Shown piece after piece: positions 39,872-50,012 of a stretch of 53,237 nucleotides of DNA. Made by a program: the position numbers and the translations under genes. Below the pieces are notes generated by a model. The model was not told the origin of the DNA. It was given only the letters and a program-made list of their open reading frames with translations, and searched no databases. The stretch is from assembly GCA_009786445.1 (NCBI GenBank), contig WQTE01000004.1, positions 1 through 53,237 on the forward strand, in the 5' to 3' direction. The stretch is from Oscillospiraceae bacterium. GTDB lineage: Bacteria > Bacillota > Clostridia > Oscillospirales > Oscillospiraceae. The first letter of the stretch is position 1, and every line of letters starts with the position of its first letter.

Positions 39872-42028
39872 TTATTCTCCCTTTGCCTGCTTAATGCTAA
39901 GTGAAATGCGTTTTCTTTGTACATCTACTTCAAGCACGATGACATCTACTATATCGCCAACCTTTACTTCTTCCGAAGGATGCCTTATGAACCTGTTTGC
40001 CATTTCAGATACATGCACCAAGCCATCTTGATGCACACCAATGTCTACAAAGGCGCCAAAATCAATTACATTTCGCACCGTACCCGTGAGTTTCATCCCC
40101 GGTTTTAAGTCGCTTATATCCATAACGTCTGTGCGCAGTTGCGGCGGAGGAAGCTCATCGCGCGGGTCAAGACCGGGCTTGCGGAGTGCCGTGACAATAT
40201 CCCAGAGCGTGTGAACACCCACATTACACGCCGTCGCCAAATTCTCCTCCCCACGTTCTTCAATAAGCCCCTCAAGCGGAGGCAAAGCTCCGACATCTTT
40301 GAGCGTTAATCCAAATGCCGACAGCAGTTCCTTTGCAGCCTTATAGGACTCAGGGTGAACAGAAGTAGTATCGAGTACATTTTTTCCACTCGGTATTCGC
40401 AAAAATCCTGCGCATTGCTCGAAAGCTTTTGCACCGAGCTTAGGAACTTTCAGCAGAGACTTGCGGTCAGAAAAAGCGCCATTTTCTTCACGATAATTCA
40501 CAACATTTTTAGCAACCTGCGGACCTAAACCTGCCACCCGCTCAAGCAGAGGAGCAGAAGCAACATTCAAATCCACACCCACGCTGTTGACACAGTCCTC
40601 AACGACACCGTCAAGCGTACTGCCGAGCCGCGCAGGAGGCATATCGTGCTGATACTGCCCAACGCCTATCGACTTTGGGTCCACCTTCACAAGTTCGGCA
40701 AGCGGGTCTTGCAAACGCCTTGCTATCGAGACAGCACTGCGTATTGACACGTCAAAATCCGGAAACTCATCCGCAGCAATTTTTGAAGCTGAGTACACAG
40801 AGGCTCCCGCTTCGCTCACAACCATGTATGACACACCGGGAGTTTGCTTGATAAGCTCTGCTGTAAATATCTCCGCTTCCTTGGAAGCCGTGCCGTTACC
40901 TATCGCTATAACTGTTACCTTATGGGTTTTTATGAGCCTGATGAGCGTTGCTGTAGCCTCCGCCGTCTTTGATTGAGGTGGGGTCGGATAAACAACAGTT
41001 GTGGCAAGCACCAGCCCCGTTGCATCTATCACAGCACACTTACAACCCGTGCGATACGCAGGGTCAATGGCGAGAATGTTTTGACCGCGAACAGGCGGCT
41101 GCATCAAGAGTTGTTTTAGGTTTATCGCAAACATCTTAATAGCTTGCTCCTGTGCGCCTTCTGATAAAGTTGAGCGAAGCTCTCGCTCAAGCGACGGGAA
41201 AAGCAATCTATCCCAGCTATCGTCTATTGCATTTTGAATATACCCCGTCGCGGGTGTGTCGATATCTTTGAGAAAAGCTCTGTCCATCATGCCTCTTGCC
41301 GTGTCATGCGGGGCTTTGAGCGTAACTTTGAGCGCGCCTTCCTTTTCTCCCCTGTTTATCGCCAGTATACGATGAGGCTGAATACGCTTAACAGGTTCTT
41401 CAAACTCATAATATTGCTGATAGACAGGGTCTCCGTCTCCGGCTTTCTCTGAGCAGATTATGGCTTCTCTCAGTAGAAGCGGTCTTAGTTTTGCCCTGAG
41501 AGCCGCATCGTCAGAAAAGTTTTCAGCCAAAATATCGCACGCACCTGCCAAGCAACTTTCGGCATCAACTATGCCTTTTTCTTCGTCTATGAATTTCTCT
41601 GCTATCGCAAGCGGGGATTTGTCACTTTCTTCTTGGGAAAGTAACCAGTCCGCAAGAGGTTCAAGTCCCTGTTCTCTTGCCACAGTAGCTCTTGTACGCC
41701 GTTTTTGCTTATATGGGCGGTAGATATCCTCGACAGCCGCAAGGGTCTCGGCTGCCTCAATAGCAACTATGAGTTCCTCAGTAAGTTTTCCCTGTGAATC
41801 AATGGATTCCCTGACTTCCTCCTTGCGCTTGTCAAGATTACGCAGATACTGCAATCTGTCTGCAAGCTTACGCAACACCTGATCGTCCATTGCTCCGTGC
41901 ATTTCTTTACGGTATCGTGCTATAAAAGGAATCGTGTTACCATCGTCGATAAGCTCTATTACGTTTTTTACATGAAGCGGCTGACACCCAAGCTCGCTTG
42001 CGAGTGTACTCTCATATGATAATGACAA
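39872..42028 (-). CDS. tex: RNA-binding transcription accessory protein Tex
   Basis: This 718-residue protein has the full Tex layout: an N-terminal helical part, a YqgF-like RNase-H-fold domain (around ILAIDPAYRTGCKCAVID), helix-hairpin-helix repeats (VGLNVASAPLLERVAGLGPQ region) and a C-terminal S1 RNA-binding domain (KPGMKLTGTVRNVIDFGAFVDIG). The start codon is TTG at 42028, supported by GGAGGG seven bases upstream, with no better ATG nearby. The PfkB kinase follows directly. Confidence 0.93.
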   Translation of the reverse strand: MSLSYESTLASELGCQPLHVKNVIELIDDGNTIPFIARYRKEMHGAMDDQVLRKLADRLQYLRNLDKRKEEVRESIDSQGKLTEELIVAIEAAETLAAVEDIYRPYKQKRRTRATVAREQGLEPLADWLLSQEESDKSPLAIAEKFIDEEKGIVDAESCLAGACDILAENFSDDAALRAKLRPLLLREAIICSEKAGDGDPVYQQYYEFEEPVKRIQPHRILAINRGEKEGALKVTLKAPHDTARGMMDRAFLKDIDTPATGYIQNAIDDSWDRLLFPSLERELRSTLSEGAQEQAIKMFAINLKQLLMQPPVRGQNILAIDPAYRTGCKCAVIDATGLVLATTVVYPTPPQSKTAEATATLIRLIKTHKVTVIAIGNGTASKEAEIFTAELIKQTPGVSYMVVSEAGASVYSASKIAADEFPDFDVSIRSAVSIARRLQDPLAELVKVDPKSIGVGQYQHDMPPARLGSTLDGVVEDCVNSVGVDLNVASAPLLERVAGLGPQVAKNVVNYREENGAFSDRKSLLKVPKLGAKAFEQCAGFLRIPSGKNVLDTTSVHPESYKAAKELLSAFGLTLKDVGALPPLEGLIEERGEENLATACNVGVHTLWDIVTALRKPGLDPRDELPPPQLRTDVMDISDLKPGMKLTGTVRNVIDFGAFVDIGVHQDGLVHVSEMANRFIRHPSEEVKVGDIVDVIVLEVDVQRKRISLSIKQAKGE

Positions 42029-42263
42029 ATTTATACCCTCCGGAAGAAGTAATTATGTGCCTAGCAGTATACCATAAATACCCGTAATCATGCAAATGAA
42101 AAGCGGTAAAATTCATGGATAAAAATTCTTTGTATATTTTGCATATCTTTTTATTTTTATTGACACTCACAAATACAGCATAAATATAGATAACTCTCCC
42201 TTGACAACCCCGGTCTATCGTGTTAGACTTGCCTTGCAGTAACGCCACTTGTGGGGGGAAAAA
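42029..42263. other. Divergent intergenic region between tex and the solute-binding gene
   Basis: About 235 bases with no gene. It holds the rightward promoter at 42201-42229. A second TTGACA at about 42160 with AT-rich sequence after it could be another weak rightward promoter. The tex promoter was not identified with confidence. Confidence 0.5.
42201..42229 (+). promoter_or_regulatory. Promoter for the solute-binding-protein gene
   Basis: A perfect TTGACA (42201-42206) lies 17 bases before TAGACT (42224-42229). The start is near 42236, about 28 bases before the ATG at 42264. Confidence 0.65.
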
Positions 42264-44621
42264 ATGCGAAATAAACGACGTCTTTTCTTTCCGATATTTT
42301 TTATATCGGCATCAGTGCTTCTTGTTTTTGTTGTGGTTTTCACCGCATTTACATCTGATAGCGAAGCAGAACCGTTGGATAATAACAACCTTGCCGCACC
42401 GGGAGATTCCAAGTCCAGAGGCTACGTGTATTATGTGTGGGGAGACGGCAGTGATGTTCAAATAATCGGTTTGCCTACTGGGGAGTACACCTATGTGCTC
42501 TCCGAAATAGTCATTGCAGATAACTTAGGGTTTATTCAAGCACTCGCTGTGTCTGATGGCACTTTGTATGGCGCGGCAAGCTTTCGGGATGAAAGTGTTC
42601 AAGAGAACACGGCTTATGTTCGTTTCTTTTCTGTTTGCTTAGATACCGGTGAGGTTTCATTCTATCCACTCCCCACGGATTTGGATACGACGGAGGGTAA
42701 TCGAGAGATTATAGTAATGGCTGCAAATGATGATGGAGATATTATCTTTTTATGCCGCAGAGGTGTCTGGTATCCCGAAAGAAGTGAGTATGTTACTCTT
42801 ACAAGGATTGACAAACTTGGCAATATTCGATTTTCTGTTGACGTAACAGAAGCTTTTGGTGGTTTTGAGCAAATGGATTGGCATGGTCAGCCGACTTCCC
42901 TTGTGCTCGACCATGCGGAAAATATCTATGTGCAAGCCGGCAACGGAAATATTTTACTGTTTGACTCTGCCGGAGTCTATGAGCACACCATCCCGCGCCC
43001 GGAGACAGCTTGGCGAGCAGGAGAACCCTTTATGGGAACTGACGGCACTATGCAGATAGCTTTTTTGATACCCGACGAGGGCAGTCAACTCTTTACTATA
43101 GACAATGACACACGCAGCTTGATTCCGCTTATGGCTCTGCCACACTCTCCCAGTCACTACACTCCAAGATACATACCCGGCTCACGTGAAAATGAACTGT
43201 TTTTTGAAACAATGGCAGGCGTTTACAGCTTTTGTTTAGTGACAGAAGAGCAGGAGAGGGTTTTCCATTGGTTGGATCTGGGGATGCCGCATTCCGGCCG
43301 TAGTTTGGTCTCCGTTAATGAAAATCACTTTGCCCTCATTATGGATTTATTCTCCGATACAATCACCATCTTGACCAGAACTGCTGTGGAAGCAGATGAC
43401 CGCACAGTTATAACCTTGGCATCATTTCACCCGAATTTATCGCTGATTAACGACTTTAATCAGCAGAGCGCGGATTATCGCATCGTGCTTATAGACTATT
43501 CCGAGTTTGGCGGGAGTCTTGATACCGATGCTGCAATGACTCGCTTTAACATAGATATGATAGCCGGGCGAATTCCCGATATTATCGACCTTTCCGGCTT
43601 GGACTATTCGGTTTTAGCAAACGCCGGATTTTTAGCTGATTTAAACCCGTGGTTTGAGCAAGATAGTCAAATAAGCCGCGGAGATTTTATCGACCGAGTA
43701 TTTGAGCTGCTCGAAGTTGACGGCAACCTCTATGCTGTGGCTCAAACCTTTTTTGTTTCGACTTTCATAGCCCCCGCATCACTGGTTGGTACAAGCCCGG
43801 GAATAACCTTAGAGCGGCTGATACAGCTGGACGAGCAATTTAATAACGGATATTCACTCCTAGAATTGAGTCCGGAGCATTTTGTAGGGGAGCATTGGGT
43901 TAATAGCCGCAATACATTGGTTGATTATCAAGCGGGTACAGCACACTTTGAAACAGATGCTTTTTTGCAAGTGCTGGAATATGCAAAAAGATTGGAGAGG
44001 GCCGACATGGTTGGCGAGACGGTTAGAGATAGGGTTAGAGAACACCCCATTGAAATTGAGTTCCGTCGCGGCAACAAAAGCATCAGCTCTATATGGATTC
44101 ACAACTTGACAGAGCTGCACAACATCGAAATGCTTTCGGGTGTGGATATAACAGCAATCGGTTTTCCTGTCGCCGAAGGGGTGGGGAGCAGGATGATTCC
44201 ATATCAGCTCTACGCCATGGGATATGGAACCCAGAATCAGACAGGTGCGTGGGAGTTTATCCGCTTTATGCTTGAACATGGGGATTTTTGGGCAGGGATT
44301 CCAACCTCTAGAACGCGCCTAAACGAGAAGTTTAAGTGGATGATGACACCGGGCTCGGGCGAAATCGTTGAAAACGGAGCCGGTAAAATCATGGTAGACG
44401 GCGTACTCGTTGAACTCGTTCCGATGAGCCAAAACCATGCCGACCGTTTTATGGAAATGCTCAACACCCTCGGCACCATTCAGACAGGCGGCGAGGAAAT
44501 AATCAGGAATATTATTACAGAGGTAGCCGACGATTTCTTCCGAGGTAACTCAACAGCCGAAGATGCTGCAAGAATCATCCAGAGCAGAGTGCAAACCTAC
44601 GTATGGGAGCAGCAAAGGTAG
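42264..44621 (+). CDS. Membrane-anchored solute-binding protein with N-terminal propeller-like domain
   Basis: The 785-residue protein has an N-terminal membrane anchor or signal (about 7-30, LFFPIFFISASVLLVFVVV). A beta-rich region (about 50-390) resembles a propeller. The C-terminal half (about 395-780) is an extracellular solute-binding fold, with FNQQSADYRIVLIDYSEF, GRIPDIIDLSGLDYSVLANAG and late segments such as WEFIRFMLEHG. It lacks a lipobox cysteine after the hydrophobic segment. No permease or ATPase gene is nearby. That suggests a sensor or a transport component shared with other systems. GGGGGGA precedes the ATG at 42264. Confidence 0.7.
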   Translation: MRNKRRLFFPIFFISASVLLVFVVVFTAFTSDSEAEPLDNNNLAAPGDSKSRGYVYYVWGDGSDVQIIGLPTGEYTYVLSEIVIADNLGFIQALAVSDGTLYGAASFRDESVQENTAYVRFFSVCLDTGEVSFYPLPTDLDTTEGNREIIVMAANDDGDIIFLCRRGVWYPERSEYVTLTRIDKLGNIRFSVDVTEAFGGFEQMDWHGQPTSLVLDHAENIYVQAGNGNILLFDSAGVYEHTIPRPETAWRAGEPFMGTDGTMQIAFLIPDEGSQLFTIDNDTRSLIPLMALPHSPSHYTPRYIPGSRENELFFETMAGVYSFCLVTEEQERVFHWLDLGMPHSGRSLVSVNENHFALIMDLFSDTITILTRTAVEADDRTVITLASFHPNLSLINDFNQQSADYRIVLIDYSEFGGSLDTDAAMTRFNIDMIAGRIPDIIDLSGLDYSVLANAGFLADLNPWFEQDSQISRGDFIDRVFELLEVDGNLYAVAQTFFVSTFIAPASLVGTSPGITLERLIQLDEQFNNGYSLLELSPEHFVGEHWVNSRNTLVDYQAGTAHFETDAFLQVLEYAKRLERADMVGETVRDRVREHPIEIEFRRGNKSISSIWIHNLTELHNIEMLSGVDITAIGFPVAEGVGSRMIPYQLYAMGYGTQNQTGAWEFIRFMLEHGDFWAGIPTSRTRLNEKFKWMMTPGSGEIVENGAGKIMVDGVLVELVPMSQNHADRFMEMLNTLGTIQTGGEEIIRNIITEVADDFFRGNSTAEDAARIIQSRVQTYVWEQQR

Positions 44622-44668
44622 CAGTGCTGACACACTGACACAAGGGCGGTTTCGGTGCCACCTGTCCC

Positions 44669-46156
44669 CTAGCGCTCCGCCCAGTCTAGGCTTCTGCCTA
44701 CTGCGCGACCCCAGCCGCGGAGAAGTGCCGCCCTCTCTGACTCACCCATTTGCGGAGAAAACACCGCCTCACGCAGCCATAGCTGCTTCAGCTCATCTGT
44801 ATCACGCCAGACTCCGACCGAGAGACCCGCTAAAAACGCCGCTCCGAGCGCAGTAGACTCGCTCACCATAGGTCTGCATACAGTCTTTACTGAAATATCA
44901 GCCTGAAACTGCATGAGCAGATTGTTCACCGAAGCTCCGCCGTCAGCGCGAAGCTCTGTTATCTCAATCCCTGTATCGCTTTGGATAGCAGAAATCAAAT
45001 CATAACTTTGAAACGCAATCGACTCGAGCGCCGCCCTGATAATATGCTCGCGCTTTGTGCTACGCGTGATGCCGACAATGCAGCCTCGCGCATACATATC
45101 CCAATGTGGCGAGCCTAGACCGGAAAACGCCGGAACAAAGTAAACACCATCTGAATCAGGCACTTTGGAAGCAAATTTCTCAACCTCACTGCTCTTAGAA
45201 ATCAGCCTCATCTCATCTCTGAGCCATGAGACGACTGAACCTGCTGAAAACACGCTGCCCTCCAGAGCATATGACGGTCTGCCCTTTGCAGAAGCCGCAA
45301 TCGTTGTGATAAGGCCGCTTTTACTGTTAAAAGACTCGGCACCTGTGTTCATGAGCAAAAAACAACCCGTGCCGTAAGTATTTTTCACATCACCCTTGTC
45401 AAAACAACACTGCCCGAAGAGCGCAGCCTGCTGATCTCCTGCAATCCCCGCAATCGGAATATCGATGCCTTGCACAATGGTGTGCCCGTATATTTCGCTC
45501 GAACTGCACACCTCCGGCAGCATAACACGCGGAATATTCAGAGCATGGAGCAGCTCATCATCCCAATCGAGAGAATGAATGTCAAAAAGCATTGTGCGCG
45601 AAGCATTCGTATAGTCTGTGACATGCGCCTTTCCCTTCGTCATCTTCCAGAGAAGCCATGTATCCACAGTTCCGAAGAGTAGCTCGCCGCTCTCGGCTCT
45701 TTTTCTCGCACCTTCCACATTGTCAAGTATCCAAGCAATTTTCGAGCCCGAGAAATACGCATCGGGAATTAGCCCGGTAGTACGGCGAATTTTCTCCGTA
45801 AGCCCACCCGACACAAGCTTTTCTATTATACCTGCCGTCCTGCGGCACTGCCAGACAATAGCATTGTAAACAGGCTTACCTGTAGACTTTTCCCAGACAA
45901 TAGTAGTCTCGCGCTGATTGGTTATACCAATAGCCACAATATCCCTCGCACTGACACCACTATGCGCAACAGCCTCACTCAGCACAGCAACCTGCGATGA
46001 ATAAATTTCCATCGGGTCCTGCTCAACCCACCCGTCACGCGGATAGATTTGCTTAAATTCCTTCTGCGAAGAAGCCACTATATTCTGCTCACTATCAAAA
46101 AGCACCGCCCGAGAACTGGTAGTCCCCTGGTCAAGAGATAAAATGTATTTAGGCAT
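44669..46156 (-). CDS. glpK: Glycerol kinase
   Basis: This 495-residue FGGY-family kinase phosphorylates glycerol to glycerol-3-phosphate. The N-terminal [32 protein letters not shown], the substrate-site segment [22 protein letters not shown] and the C-terminal [16 protein letters not shown] are all present. AAGGAG lies before the ATG. It follows two oxidoreductase genes, completing the glycerol to dihydroxyacetone phosphate route. Confidence 0.95.
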   Translation of the reverse strand: MPKYILSLDQGTTSSRAVLFDSEQNIVASSQKEFKQIYPRDGWVEQDPMEIYSSQVAVLSEAVAHSGVSARDIVAIGITNQRETTIVWEKSTGKPVYNAIVWQCRRTAGIIEKLVSGGLTEKIRRTTGLIPDAYFSGSKIAWILDNVEGARKRAESGELLFGTVDTWLLWKMTKGKAHVTDYTNASRTMLFDIHSLDWDDELLHALNIPRVMLPEVCSSSEIYGHTIVQGIDIPIAGIAGDQQAALFGQCCFDKGDVKNTYGTGCFLLMNTGAESFNSKSGLITTIAASAKGRPSYALEGSVFSAGSVVSWLRDEMRLISKSSEVEKFASKVPDSDGVYFVPAFSGLGSPHWDMYARGCIVGITRSTKREHIIRAALESIAFQSYDLISAIQSDTGIEITELRADGGASVNNLLMQFQADISVKTVCRPMVSESTALGAAFLAGLSVGVWRDTDELKQLWLREAVFSPQMGESERAALLRGWGRAVGRSLDWAER

Positions 46157-46203
46157 AGATGTTCTCCTTATTGCAAAAGTTCTTGCATATTATGAGCTGT
46201 GGC

Positions 46204-47163
46204 TCACAGACAACCCACAAAATTAGCGGCCTCAATCCCCGCTCGCTGCGCTTCGAGCGTAACATTATCGACAATATCGTGAACTTGCAAAGCATTTCCG
46301 CAAACAAAAATACCGGGGGCTGATGTCTGAATCTTACTGCTCTCAATCCCTATTCCCGCCGCATTTAGCAGCTCATTTTCAGGAATAAGCCCTGCCGAAA
46401 GCAGCACCGTATCGCAAGAAAAAGACTGCTCGGTGCCTGGTATGGCATTTCTATTTCCGTCCACCTGAGAAACAATAACTTCCTCTACACGCTCCCTGCC
46501 GCGAATATCCGTGACAGTGTGGGACAAAAGAAGCGGAATTTCAAAGTCATAAAGGCATTGAACGACATTTCGCAAAAGACCGCCCGGGCGCGGAAGAATC
46601 TCCACAACACACAGCACCTTCGCCCCCTCAAGAGTCATGCGCCGTGCCATTATAAGCCCAACATCACCACTGCCAATTATGACAAACCGAGTCCCGGGCA
46701 TATAGCCCTCGATATTGACATAGCGCTGAGCTGTGCCGGCTGTTATGACACCGGCCGGACGTGTACCCGCAATACCCAGAGCACCGCGGGCCCTCTCGCG
46801 GCAACCCGTAGCCATGACAACAGAATCCGCCGTAAGCACTAAAAACCCCGCCTTTTTCCCTGCCAAGTGCACTGTTTTATCTTCGGAAACACTCAAAACC
46901 ATTGTATCGGTCAAAACTTCAATATCGGTGTCATGCACCATACTGACAAATCGCCAAGCATACTCGGGACCTGTGAGAACCTCCTCAAAGTATTCAATGC
47001 CAAAACCGGTATGAATGCACTGGTTGAGAATACCCCCAAGCATAAAATCTCTCTCCACAACAAGAATCCGGGTAAGCCCTTCATCCCAAGCAGCAAGAGC
47101 CGCAGCCATCCCGGCAGGACCACCCCCAACAACAATTAACTGATAATGTGTGTGCTGTATCAT
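46204..47163 (-). CDS. FAD/NAD(P)-dependent oxidoreductase associated with glycerol-3-phosphate use
   Basis: The 319-residue protein has an N-terminal FAD site (LIVVGGGPAGMAAALAAWDEG) and a second nucleotide site (FVIIGSGDVGLIMARRM), with a C-terminal GIFVCGNALQ segment that closes the FAD site. In many Firmicutes a gene of this kind lies after a GlpA-type dehydrogenase and may recycle its electrons. The usual third partner, a DUF1667 protein, is not present here. The ATG at 47163 is chosen because AGAAGG precedes it at normal spacing. Confidence 0.85.
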   Translation of the reverse strand: MIQHTHYQLIVVGGGPAGMAAALAAWDEGLTRILVVERDFMLGGILNQCIHTGFGIEYFEEVLTGPEYAWRFVSMVHDTDIEVLTDTMVLSVSEDKTVHLAGKKAGFLVLTADSVVMATGCRERARGALGIAGTRPAGVITAGTAQRYVNIEGYMPGTRFVIIGSGDVGLIMARRMTLEGAKVLCVVEILPRPGGLLRNVVQCLYDFEIPLLLSHTVTDIRGRERVEEVIVSQVDGNRNAIPGTEQSFSCDTVLLSAGLIPENELLNAAGIGIESSKIQTSAPGIFVCGNALQVHDIVDNVTLEAQRAGIEAANFVGCL

Positions 47164-47209
47164 AAACCGTAACCTTCTCATAACAATTTTCTAAGATTCT
47201 TCACTGCAT

Positions 47210-48670
47210 TTAGAATGACACTTTGTCAGTGGTCGTGGTCGCAAACTCTTTCGTTTTTGACGTCAAAACAAAAGTACCCGCCCTGTCTTGAAGCACGTCC
47301 ACGCGGTCAATCCCATAGTGCTTAGCCAGAATCTCCAAAACACGGGGACCGCAGAAACCACCCTGACAGCGACCCATCCCCGCATTTGTGCGCCGCTTTA
47401 CCGCATCTACTGAACGCGGAGGAATCGGTGATAACAGCGCATCACGAATCTCCCCCTCAGTCACGGTTTCACAGCGACAAATCACTCGCCCATAAAGTGG
47501 GTCACTCTCTATAAGCGCAGCTTTCTGCTCAGGCGAAAGTGTGTTAAATCGAATGCGTCTGCGCGAATCGATAAAGCTCTCCTTTTCCTGCAACTCCACG
47601 CCACAATCTGAAATCATCGTAGCTGCCATTTTTGCTATAGCCGGAGCTGACGACAAACCGGGAGATTTTATGCCCGCAAGATCAATAAAGCCGGGTGCAG
47701 CCTCCCTAATGATAAAATCGCTATGTTCAGTCTGAGCGCGGTTTCCCGAAAAACTGCGTATGACAGCACTGAAATCTATCTCGGGTACCGACTTTTTTGC
47801 TGTGTCTCGCACATATTTAAGTTCATCTGCCGTAGTTGAAACATCATCTTTATCCATGGCGGGGATATTGCCGGGACCGACCAAAAGATTTCCATGGACA
47901 GTTGGAGTCACGAGCACACCTTTCCCTGCTTTTGACGGACATTGAAACAGTACACAGCTCACGCGTGCTCCCTCGCTTTTGTCGAGCAGCCAGTATTCAC
48001 CTTTGGCGGGAGAAATAGTAAAATCCGGTTTTGCAACCATGTTGTGAATATCGTCCGCATACAGACCTGCTGCATTGATTAAAATGCGAGTTTCTACTGT
48101 TTCCGCAGCGTTTACCGTGATTTTATAGCCGCGTTCTGTCGAGGTGATGCCTGTGACTTCCGTTTCAAACCTTATCTCGACACCATTTCTCATCGCTGTT
48201 TCAGCCAAGGCAAGTGTGTATTCCCACGGGTCAACAATCATTGCAGTGGGTGCGTGGAGTGCAGCAGCAACATCCCGGCTCACATTTGGTTCGAGATGCA
48301 ACACTTCTTCCTTTGAAAGAATATGCGTATCTTTCACACCATTTTCCAGAGCTTGGTTATATAAAAATTCAACTATCTCGACTTCCTCATCAGATAGTGC
48401 GAGAACCATCGCGCCACACTGCTTATGCGGTACATCTAATTTTGCGCAGAGCTCTTTGGTAATAGCTACACTTTTGACATCGAGCTTTGCCATAAGCGTA
48501 CCGGGTGACGGGTCATATCCTGCGTGAATAACTGCACTGTTAGCCTTTGTCGCACCCAGCGCCACATCATTTTCACGCTCTAAAACAACAACGTTCAAGT
48601 TATACCGAGACAACTCGTAAGCCGTGGCTGCTCCCACGATTCCCGCACCAATTATCGCAACATCAAACAA
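47210..48670 (-). CDS. glpA: Glycerol-3-phosphate dehydrogenase, GlpA-like
   Basis: The 486-residue flavoprotein oxidises glycerol-3-phosphate to dihydroxyacetone phosphate. The FAD site is FDVAIIGAGIVGAATAYELS. The last 100 residues hold a BFD-type [2Fe-2S]-binding domain: CRCETV, GMGRCQGGFCGP. The start is a TTG at 48670, with AAGGGAG eight bases before it; the GTG further out sits before the ribosome site. It leads the glycerol set with the FAD oxidoreductase and glpK. A large palindrome lies just upstream. Confidence 0.88.
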   Translation of the reverse strand: MFDVAIIGAGIVGAATAYELSRYNLNVVVLERENDVALGATKANSAVIHAGYDPSPGTLMAKLDVKSVAITKELCAKLDVPHKQCGAMVLALSDEEVEIVEFLYNQALENGVKDTHILSKEEVLHLEPNVSRDVAAALHAPTAMIVDPWEYTLALAETAMRNGVEIRFETEVTGITSTERGYKITVNAAETVETRILINAAGLYADDIHNMVAKPDFTISPAKGEYWLLDKSEGARVSCVLFQCPSKAGKGVLVTPTVHGNLLVGPGNIPAMDKDDVSTTADELKYVRDTAKKSVPEIDFSAVIRSFSGNRAQTEHSDFIIREAAPGFIDLAGIKSPGLSSAPAIAKMAATMISDCGVELQEKESFIDSRRRIRFNTLSPEQKAALIESDPLYGRVICRCETVTEGEIRDALLSPIPPRSVDAVKRRTNAGMGRCQGGFCGPRVLEILAKHYGIDRVDVLQDRAGTFVLTSKTKEFATTTTDKVSF

Positions 48671-48698
48671 TAACCTATCTCCCTTTATTAACACTCAG

Positions 48699-48792
48699 GC
48701 AGATGATTGGCTGTTTGCGAAGTCTTTTTTGCGAGAACGCGGCGACGATGCCGCAAGCTCGCAAAAAGCGTAGCAAATCGCTAATCGTCTGC
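48699..48792. repeat. 94-base imperfect palindrome between two genes
   Basis: The left arm from 48699 (GCAGATGATTGGC, then TTTGCGAAG, then CTTTTTTGCGAG) is matched by the right arm ending at 48792 (CTCGCAAAAAG, AGCAAAT, GCTAATCGTCTGC) with a few mismatches. An inner GCGGC/GCCGC stem extends it. T runs precede the stem and A runs follow it on both strands, so this is not an intrinsic terminator. It resembles a REP-like or miniature-element sequence. Confidence 0.7.
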
Positions 48793-48800
48793 AAAGTACG

Positions 48801-49670
48801 TTATTTTAGTAAATGAGAATCTATAAAGTCTATCATATCTTTGCAAAAAATATCTCTCTTATCATCGTTATGAATAGCATGCAGTGAATCGTACTCCTTG
48901 AGTGTCACTATCTCCCCTGCTTTTTTTGCAAATTCACGCATTGCATCATTATTCACTACGACTTCTTTTTCGGCTAATGCCAGTAATGTTGGAACAGACA
49001 GTTGCTGCACGTTTTCCATCGCATAGTCGCAAGCATCCATAATCTCCTTTAACATATGAAACGAGAGGTATCCGTGATAAAACTCATCTTCCGTGATGCC
49101 TTTCGCTCTTTCGGAGTCGCTCGACAAATTTTCGTTGCTCGGTGGTCTTTTCATCCGCGCCTTTGGAACAATAATACTTAGCATACCAAGCAAGCCGCGA
49201 GTAAGCGGGGAAAATTCTTCATACAATCCGAGCCATGGAGCCTCCACAACAGCACACAGATACTGTGCTTGCTGCTCTTTAGACATACGAAGCAAGGTGT
49301 TTAGTACAATCCCGCCACCCATGCTGTGACCATATAGAGCAATCGGAATGCCCGGCGAGAGTTCCCTTGCCGTATTTGTCACTGCCGCAATATCATCGAT
49401 AAAACTCTGATAATTTGGAATAATGCCATGCCACTTTTTTATGCCTTCCGGAGGCACTCCATGTCCGCGCTGGTCAGGGACAAGACAGGCAAAACCGGCA
49501 CTGCACAGTTCCTGCGATATTTCAAGGTACGACCCCGAATGCTCACTAAAACCGTGACTGATAATAATAATCGCTTTCTTTTCGCTTTTATCCATGCCAA
49601 CAGACAAGGTGTGTATAGCATGACCATCCTTCGCCGGCACACTGATTGATTTCTCATTCTCCCCTGACAT
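48801..49670 (-). CDS. Alpha/beta hydrolase (monoacylglycerol-lipase-like)
   Basis: The 289-residue protein has the nucleophile elbow YGHSMGGGIVLN (serine at about residue 108), an early oxyanion segment ISHGFSEHSG and DQRGHGVPPEG, and late catalytic-Asp/His region segments ending with DSLHAIHND. This is the serine-aminopeptidase-like/lysophospholipase family, which hydrolyses esters of lipids. The ATG at 49670 is preceded by AGGAGAGG. It has its own promoter and a structured leader. It is upstream of the glycerol genes, so release of glycerol from lipids is an attractive but unproven link. Confidence 0.85.
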   Translation of the reverse strand: MSGENEKSISVPAKDGHAIHTLSVGMDKSEKKAIIIISHGFSEHSGSYLEISQELCSAGFACLVPDQRGHGVPPEGIKKWHGIIPNYQSFIDDIAAVTNTARELSPGIPIALYGHSMGGGIVLNTLLRMSKEQQAQYLCAVVEAPWLGLYEEFSPLTRGLLGMLSIIVPKARMKRPPSNENLSSDSERAKGITEDEFYHGYLSFHMLKEIMDACDYAMENVQQLSVPTLLALAEKEVVVNNDAMREFAKKAGEIVTLKEYDSLHAIHNDDKRDIFCKDMIDFIDSHLLK

Positions 49671-50012
49671 AATGGAACCTCTCCTGTAATTGAGCGACCC
49701 GACATTGTACACATCTGTGCAATACGTGTCGGGTGCTGTTTTAATCGTTATTTATAATACACGCCACTACTCAAATTGTCAAATCTTATCAGCGAACCTC
49801 GGCGAAAACTTCGCTCAGGTCGATTGCAAACCCGTCCAAAACATGAATCGGTGCCCTCCCTCGGCAGCAGCATAAATTCGATAGGTAACAGGATTATGAC
49901 AAGTAAGATCCATTCAACTTGCCCGAATTTTGACTTAATTTGCAATTGCGGGGTGCTTTTATTTATGCTATCATGGTGGCATCTATTAAAACTGTAACTG
50001 CGAGGAAAACCT
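49671..50012. other. Divergent intergenic region with a structured leader
   Basis: About 340 bases without a credible gene. The left part is the leader of the hydrolase gene: a hairpin ACCCGACA (49697-49704) with TGTCGGGT (49727-49734), extended inside by ATTGTACA and TGTGCAAT. The promoter is at 49754-49782. A smaller hairpin, GCGAA/TTCGC with CCT/AGG, lies near 49797-49823. On the right, TTGCGG, 17 bases and TATCAT near 49950 may form the zip promoter. Confidence 0.55.
49754..49782 (-). promoter_or_regulatory. Promoter for the hydrolase gene
   Basis: On the minus strand a perfect TTGACA (49782-49777) and TATTAT (49759-49754) are spaced 17 bases apart, with TG directly before the -10. The start near 49747 gives a leader of about 77 bases that contains a strong hairpin. 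Confidence 0.65.

Noticed and set aside
48730-48775. The GCGAG/CTCGC hairpin as an intrinsic terminator
   Set aside because: On both strands the stem is followed by A residues rather than T residues.
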